Source of the DNA: Acidimicrobiia bacterium
Lineage (GTDB): Bacteria > Actinomycetota > Acidimicrobiia > Spongiisociales > ZC4RG35
DNA: 45,862 nt
Assembly (NCBI GenBank): GCA_025937235.1
Contig: JAICRU010000014.1
Coordinates: 1-45,862 of the forward strand
Direction of reading: 5' to 3'
The position numbers and the translations under genes were made by a program. How positions within the stretch are numbered: position 1 is the stretch's first letter; the number at the start of each line of letters is the position of its first letter. The notes beneath the pieces were generated by a model. It did no database searches, was not told where the DNA came from, and was given only the letters and a program-made list of their open reading frames with translations. This document shows, in pieces, positions 42,045-45,862 of the stretch.

Positions 42045-43097
42045 ATGCTCTCCGGCTTGGAGCGAAGAGCGCCGCTGGGCTGGGAGCCGCCGTCGGATTG
42101 GACACGGCTTGTCGTGATCGACTCTCACACCGGCGGTGAGCCCTTCCGGGTGGTCGTGGAAGGTCTGCCCGAGATCCGTGGCGCGACAATGCCGGAGCGA
42201 CGCCGGCACGCCGAGGAGCACCTCGACGGGCTGCGGAAGACGCTCATGTGGGAGCCGCGGGGGCATGCCGACATGTACGGGGCTTTCCCCGGCCCACCCC
42301 TCGATCCCGCCAGCGACATCTCCGTGCTCTTCCTCCACAACGAGGGTTTCTCGACGATGTGCGGGCACGGGATCATCGCTCTCACCAAGGTGGCTCTCGA
42401 CACCGGCATGCTGCCTGCTCGAGGCCCCGAGACGACGATCGGGATCGATACGCCGGCGGGTCGGATCGTGGCGACCGCGACCGTGGCGGACGGAGCAGTG
42501 GGGGCGGTCTCCTTTCGGAACGTGGCCTCTTTCGCGGCCGCCTTGGATGAGACGGTCGAGGTCCCCGAGATTGGAACGGTCAGGTACGACATTGCATTCG
42601 GTGGCGCCTTCTACGCCTACGTGGCGGCCGCCGATCTCGGGCTTCGACTGAGCGCCGAAGAGACCCCCCGGCTGATCACGACGGGTCGCGCCATCAAGAG
42701 GGCCTTGATGGCAAAGAGACCGATCACCCATCCGGTGGAGCCGGGGCTCGGCTTCCTCTATGGCGTGATCTTTGTCGGCCCTCCCGAGGACCCCGCGCAT
42801 CATTCACGGAACGTCTGTGTGTTCGCCGACGGGGAGGTCGACCGCTCCCCCACCGGAACGGGAGTCAGTGGACGGCTCGCCATCCACCATGCCCGGGGCG
42901 AGATAGGGATCGGGGAGGAGATCAGGGTGGAGAGCATTCTGGGCAGCCTGTTCACCGGACGCGTCGTGGAGAAATCCGAGGTGGGAAACATGCCGGCGGT
43001 GATCCCCGAGGTGATCGGGACGGCCCACATCACCGGGCGGAACGAGCTCTGGCTAGACCCGAGGGACCCGCACGGTGGGGGATTCTTGATCCGCTGA
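42045..43097 (+). CDS. trans-3-hydroxy-L-proline dehydratase (proline racemase family)
   Basis: A 350-residue proline-racemase-fold enzyme. The first catalytic position is Cys106 (TMCGHGI). The second, normally Cys in DRSPCGTG of racemases, is Thr270 (DRSPTGTGVSG). A Cys/Thr pair is the hallmark of trans-3-hydroxy-L-proline dehydratase, which makes pyrroline-2-carboxylate. The ATG at 42045 gives normal length; TTG at 42009 is an extension of doubtful value. No hydroxyproline-catabolic neighbours are present. It runs convergently into the truncated SRPBCC gene, overlapping it by 45 bases. Confidence 0.9.
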   Translation: MLSGLERRAPLGWEPPSDWTRLVVIDSHTGGEPFRVVVEGLPEIRGATMPERRRHAEEHLDGLRKTLMWEPRGHADMYGAFPGPPLDPASDISVLFLHNEGFSTMCGHGIIALTKVALDTGMLPARGPETTIGIDTPAGRIVATATVADGAVGAVSFRNVASFAAALDETVEVPEIGTVRYDIAFGGAFYAYVAAADLGLRLSAEETPRLITTGRAIKRALMAKRPITHPVEPGLGFLYGVIFVGPPEDPAHHSRNVCVFADGEVDRSPTGTGVSGRLAIHHARGEIGIGEEIRVESILGSLFTGRVVEKSEVGNMPAVIPEVIGTAHITGRNELWLDPRDPHGGGFLIR

Positions 43098-43445
43098 GCT
43101 AAACCGCCCAAACCGACTCCTCGCCGGCCGCGTCTTGCCACCGTCCTCGGCCGTCGCCCACAGCTCCCATGTGCTCCCCGGCTTGAACAGGTTGGAGTCG
43201 ATGACGGTCCCTCTCAGGGCATGCGAGTGGGACCAGTCGTAGCACACCCGCTCCCAGACGTGGCCAATCGGCCACGGATTCCCTTCGGTCACCACCGCGT
43301 AGTCCTCACCGACTTCGTGTACCTGCAAGTGCTCGACATGGACGTCTGGCCACAGCTGCGCGCGCCGGTCGGAGAAGTCCCGCGCCGCGGCGAGCACGAC
43401 CTCCGGGGCCAGCTCGCTGTGCTCGCTCACCCCGACACTCGGCAT
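43053..43445 (-). CDS. SRPBCC-family protein, C-terminally truncated
   Basis: The first 105 residues from ATG at 43445 (MPSVGVSEHSELAPEVVLAAA) are a clear START-like domain: WPDVHVEHLQVHEVGEDYAVV, GNPWPIGHVWERVCYDW and TVIDSNLFKPGSTWELWAT. After AEDGG the sequence turns to an Arg/Ser-rich tail that is antisense to the end of the dehydratase gene, and none of the three frames continues with family-like sequence. The usual C-terminal strand and long helix are missing. The gene therefore appears truncated, probably by the recombination that placed the neighbouring gene. Its product may be unstable. Confidence 0.65.
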   Translation of the reverse strand: MPSVGVSEHSELAPEVVLAAARDFSDRRAQLWPDVHVEHLQVHEVGEDYAVVTEGNPWPIGHVWERVCYDWSHSHALRGTVIDSNLFKPGSTWELWATAEDGGKTRPARSRFGRFSSADQESPTVRVPRV

Positions 43446-43774
43446 GGATGTGACCTTACGGCCCCACAGCCAGGGACCGCAGACGCATTGGTCACCGCTT
43501 TTCCGGGTTTCTGCTCTCTTGGGCGTTGACGGTCCCGAACCCACTCGCCGGATCGTCGTTCGTTCCAGGGTCGAACCGGTCAGCAACCGGTGCCGGGGCC
43601 GTCGATCGGGACTGCCGTGATTTCCACGGACAAGCCCTCACAGTCCTTCATCAGATCTCGATCAAGTACCCGCCACATAGGGGGATGTGAGCGAGGTCCC
43701 CATACTCCGTGGTCGCGGCATGTGAGACAATGTGTAGCGACTGACAATTCGTTGGCCGCAGCCTGGAGGCAATC
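43446..43774. other. Intergenic region, no gene seen
   Basis: This 329-base stretch between the truncated SRPBCC gene and the 41-codon gene holds no reading frame with convincing codon bias or family motifs. Short repeats such as AACCGGTCAGCAACCGGT near 43577-43594 are visible. The last part must carry the promoter and ribosome site (GGAGG at 43765-43769) for the small gene. Confidence 0.5.
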
Positions 43775-43900
43775 ATGGGCAGCAAAGACAAGGGCGGCAA
43801 GAACACCAAGTCTGTCGCCAAGAAGAATCTCAAAGAGAAACGTCGCGACAAGCAGGAGAAGAGGACGGCCGCGGAAGCTGAGCGCAGCCACAAAGCCTGA
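43775..43900 (+). CDS. 41-residue highly basic protein
   Basis: A 41-codon gene beginning MGSKDKGGKNTKSVAKK, ending RSHKA. About a third of the residues are Lys or Arg, with Glu/Asp mixed in the second half (LKEKRRDKQEKRTAAEAE). It would be a single helix or disordered. A GGAGG ribosome site lies five bases before the ATG, and the frame shows G/C-biased third positions. Short Lys-rich proteins of this style occur across actinobacteria and may bind nucleic acid or the ribosome; that is inference. Confidence 0.7.
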   Translation: MGSKDKGGKNTKSVAKKNLKEKRRDKQEKRTAAEAERSHKA

Positions 43901-44721
43901 AAGCCGTCCCTCTGTTGGCTGCCGTGACCTGAGGTGAGAGCGCCCTTCTCGCCCCCATCTCCTGGTGGGTGCCACCTCGCCACCACGGTCCGTTGTTGAG
44001 GGCAGCGCGCTCGACGGCGCATTCTTGGGTGAGATGACTCCCGATTGGTTGTCGATCGTTCAAAGACACACTCGGGGCTTCCGGGACCCATTGCTCACGG
44101 TTGAGAACCCGAACAGAGTCTCTTCGAGGTCCAGTAGGCGATCACGGAACCTCATATCGACGCACACACGCGTCGCCCATGGCCCAGGCCTCGATAGGCT
44201 GTTGATCGAATCGCGCCTCACGGTCACCGGGCAATCGTCCCCAACCGGGGTGAAGCTGAACCGTCCCCCATCGGTTTCGTGAGCAGTGAGCCACTCGATC
44301 AGGCGCATGCCGACAGAGGCTCGTCGCTCGTCCCCAAGGCCACGCCGGCGGCGATGAGCTCTTGGGGGATTTGTCGCACCTAGACATGTCTCGGGCCAGG
44401 GGATCATCGACCAGCCTCGCACGATCAAGGCGGTGGTCCTGTGGAGCAATTCGAATGCCGGCTGTCGGCCATTACCTCTCTGGATCAGCTCTGCAGGGTC
44501 CAACGCCGCGTGCGGATTGGCCCTGAGGTGTGGGGACTCGAAGCCGAACACTGAGATGTGACACAAGGAGAGCGGCCGTTGTCGTCATTGCAGAACGCCG
44601 TGCTCGGGTCGAGGCATACCGTGGTCGGCGCGTTCCCAGAGGCCACGGTCATCGGTCATGTGCTGGGGGTGGGAGAATTTCGGCCCGGAGAGGAACCGCG
44701 GACCACCCGCTGTCGATGTAG
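43901..44721. other. Region of weak coding signal
   Basis: This stretch between the small basic protein gene and the glycosyltransferase lacks any gene I can recognise. Third-position G/C bias is weaker than elsewhere in the window, and overlapping short frames on both strands are of similar quality. It may be a decayed remnant or a boundary of the polysaccharide region. Two low-confidence frames inside it are listed separately. Confidence 0.45.
44060..44566 (-). CDS. Possible ORF, unknown product
   Basis: A 168-codon frame opening with ATG. It contains LDPAELIQRGNGRQPAFELL, later RLIEWLTAHETDGGRFSF and RFRDRLLDLEETLFGF, which look protein-like, but I recognise no family. Codon bias is only moderate and no ribosome site is seen. 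It may be a gene of foreign origin, a remnant, or not a gene at all. Confidence 0.25.
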   Translation of the reverse strand: MCHISVFGFESPHLRANPHAALDPAELIQRGNGRQPAFELLHRTTALIVRGWSMIPWPETCLGATNPPRAHRRRRGLGDERRASVGMRLIEWLTAHETDGGRFSFTPVGDDCPVTVRRDSINSLSRPGPWATRVCVDMRFRDRLLDLEETLFGFSTVSNGSRKPRVCL

Positions 44722-44740
44722 TCAGACCGCGGCACTTTGA
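44558..44740 (+). CDS. Possible short ORF or gene remnant
   Basis: A 60-codon frame from GTG at 44558. The middle (GSRHTVVGAFPEATVIGHVLG) has strong G/C third-position bias, better than its surroundings. An AAGGAG at 44565-44570 could serve an internal TTG start at 44579. It overlaps the convergent glycosyltransferase stop by 19 bases. No family is recognised. Confidence 0.25.
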   Translation: MTQGERPLSSLQNAVLGSRHTVVGAFPEATVIGHVLGVGEFRPGEEPRTTRCRCSQTAAL

Positions 44741-45862
44741 CGCCCGGATCCGATGGATGCGTAGGTCTCTGAGCCAGCCGCGATGTCTGACATCATCTCG
44801 GTGAAGCGGGCGCCGATCGTGGGCCAGTACCAGTCGGTGGCCAACCGCTGCGCCCGTGATGTCATTAGCTCACGGATGGATCGGTCAGAGAGAACCTGTC
44901 TGAGTTTCGCTCCCAAGACATGCGGTTCGCCAAAAGGGACGACCGCGCCGGCTCCATCCCGAAGCAGTTCCACGGCATGGGCAAACTGGGTCGCGATCAC
45001 AGGTTTCGAGGCTGCGATGGCTTCGACCAGAACTCCTGAAGTCACTTGGTCTGCCGACTCGTACGGAAGGACGATCATGTCGGCGCTCCGGACTAGACGC
45101 GCCAGGCTCTGGCGGTCGAGATAACGGTCGTCGAAGCCGACCATGGAATCCAACCCGAGCGATCGAGTCAGTGCCATCAGACTCTCGCGGTAGGACTCCC
45201 CCGAAGTCCTCTTCACTTCCGGATGGGTGGCACCTGCAATCAGATAGCGCGGGAGCGGTCTCATATCGGCGATGTCCTCGAGAGCTCGAATCGCCCACTC
45301 CAACCCTTTGCCGGGCCCGATCAGGCCCCAGGTGAGAATCAAAGGCTGGCCGCCTTTCACGAGCGATGGACCGGCAAACCCAGGATCGGCGCCGTGGGGA
45401 ATGACCGAAATCCGACCCGGATCTACGCCGTAGAGCTCGACGAGGCGGGTGGAAGCGGTTTGGCTCATGACCACTACTCGCTCGGCGAGACTGACCATCG
45501 ATACGGTGATGCTCCGCTGATTCTGCGTTGGCTCGCGGAGGACAGTGTGGAGGGTGACGGCGCTCGGTACTGACAGGCGTGACATGAAGTCGAGGACCTC
45601 GACGCCATCTCGTCGGCCCCATATGCCGAACTCGTGCTGGATCGACACAGCGTCGTAGCGGTTGAGCACCGCCGCGGCGTTCCGCTGTGATGAGCCATTG
45701 CCGGGCCGGTGATGCATCACCACGTGCTGCAAGTGGTTCTCGGTAGAGTCATCGCCGAGGCGAACTACACCAGTCGCATTGCCTGGGTTCCTGCCTCCTA
45801 TGGCTTTGACAAGTGACTCCGTGTAGGAGGCGATTCCGCAGACAGTTGGTGGGTACGTGGAC
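44722..45862 (-). CDS. Group 4 glycosyltransferase, 5' end outside window
   Basis: The frame stays open to the edge of the window, so the N-terminal start is missing; the visible part is 379 residues. The first visible residues (STYPPTVCGIASYTESLVKAI) are the N-terminal Gly-rich acceptor loop of a GT4 enzyme, so little is missing. The later parts are also typical: SIQHEFGIWG, VIPHGADPGF, LILTWGLIGPGKGLEWAI, MIVLPYESADQVTSGVLVEAIAASKPVIAT. The GT4 E-x7-E motif is represented by that last segment. Such enzymes transfer sugars in capsule, exopolysaccharide or glycolipid synthesis. Substrates are unknown. Confidence 0.88.
   Translation of the reverse strand, partial: STYPPTVCGIASYTESLVKAIGGRNPGNATGVVRLGDDSTENHLQHVVMHHRPGNGSSQRNAAAVLNRYDAVSIQHEFGIWGRRDGVEVLDFMSRLSVPSAVTLHTVLREPTQNQRSITVSMVSLAERVVVMSQTASTRLVELYGVDPGRISVIPHGADPGFAGPSLVKGGQPLILTWGLIGPGKGLEWAIRALEDIADMRPLPRYLIAGATHPEVKRTSGESYRESLMALTRSLGLDSMVGFDDRYLDRQSLARLVRSADMIVLPYESADQVTSGVLVEAIAASKPVIATQFAHAVELLRDGAGAVVPFGEPHVLGAKLRQVLSDRSIRELMTSRAQRLATDWYWPTIGARFTEMMSDIAAGSETYASIGSGRQSAAV

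Noticed and set aside
43580-43975. Minus-strand frame with a hydrophobic stretch opposite the small basic gene
   Set aside because: Its hydrophobic region is simply the antisense of Lys/Glu-rich codons; the plus-strand frame has the ribosome site and codon bias.
1-45862. CRISPR arrays, insertion sequences, tRNA or rRNA genes
   Set aside because: I saw no regularly spaced repeats, transposase motifs, tRNA cloverleaf patterns or rRNA signatures; RNase P RNA is the only structural RNA identified.

Overview
The window is GC-rich, densely packed bacterial DNA. Most starts are ATG, GTG or TTG with frequent ATGA or TGATG stop/start overlaps, and many have no clear Shine-Dalgarno sequence. The gene content (F420-dependent luciferase-like oxidoreductase, DUF3040 protein, exonuclease/GIY-YIG fusion, discrete type II fatty-acid enzymes, Gram-positive type LexA box) points to an actinobacterium. 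The combination with System I cytochrome c maturation would suit Acidimicrobiia or a relative. That placement is inference; no 16S rRNA or other decisive marker is present.

Layout. 1-4727: the end of a transglutaminase-like membrane protein, a MerR regulator, a DUF3040 protein, DNA polymerase IV, a histidine phosphatase and two coupled unknown membrane proteins. 4758-9075 (minus): fatty-acid cluster fabD-fabH-fabG-acpP-fabF. 9106-14951 (minus): threonine aldolase, an AlaC-like aminotransferase, a DUF1232 protein, a 63-aa helical protein, a Get3/ArsA-type ATPase with an alpha-crystallin-like tail, two START-like/phosphoesterase genes, and two small proteins. 15053-18512 (minus): a complete quaternary-amine type ABC importer ending in a hairpin. 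18542-23592: an alpha/beta hydrolase, a USP-CBS protein, a nitroreductase, a SpoU methyltransferase, and an exonuclease/GIY-YIG nuclease directly behind a perfect LexA box. 23824-29971 (plus): a compact ccmABCDEF-(HI)-G operon, including a 34-codon ccmD. 30023-33895: a degenerate PAF-acetylhydrolase-like protein, a frameshifted NTF2-like pseudogene, a gamma-glutamylcyclotransferase-like protein, an aquaporin, the RNase P RNA gene and a membrane protein. 33979-40091 (plus): OtsA, YedK/HMCES, an APC permease, a large lipoprotein and an LLM oxidoreductase. 40095-41991 (minus): lipoprotein, DUF457 protein and zinc-ribbon coiled-coil protein. 42045-43445: trans-3-hydroxyproline dehydratase facing a truncated SRPBCC gene. 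43446-44721 is poor in genes apart from a 41-codon basic protein. The window ends in a partial group-4 glycosyltransferase, probably the edge of a polysaccharide locus.

How the genes work together. The fab genes give one elongation round of type II fatty-acid synthesis (malonyl transfer, initiation, ketoreduction, carrier, condensation); the dehydratase and enoyl reductase are elsewhere. The ccm genes export heme, load it on CcmE and ligate it to apocytochrome c, so the organism is expected to respire with c-type cytochromes. The ABC importer and OtsA both suit osmotic protection. DinB, YedK and the LexA-box nuclease are DNA-damage functions, but only the nuclease shows an SOS operator here. 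Most of the window is ordinary chromosomal gene content. The items most worth a second look are the SOS-controlled exonuclease/GIY-YIG fusion, the hydrolase relative whose catalytic Ser and His positions both carry Glu, the Get3d-like ATPase cluster, and the CWB2-like/barrel-like lipoprotein.
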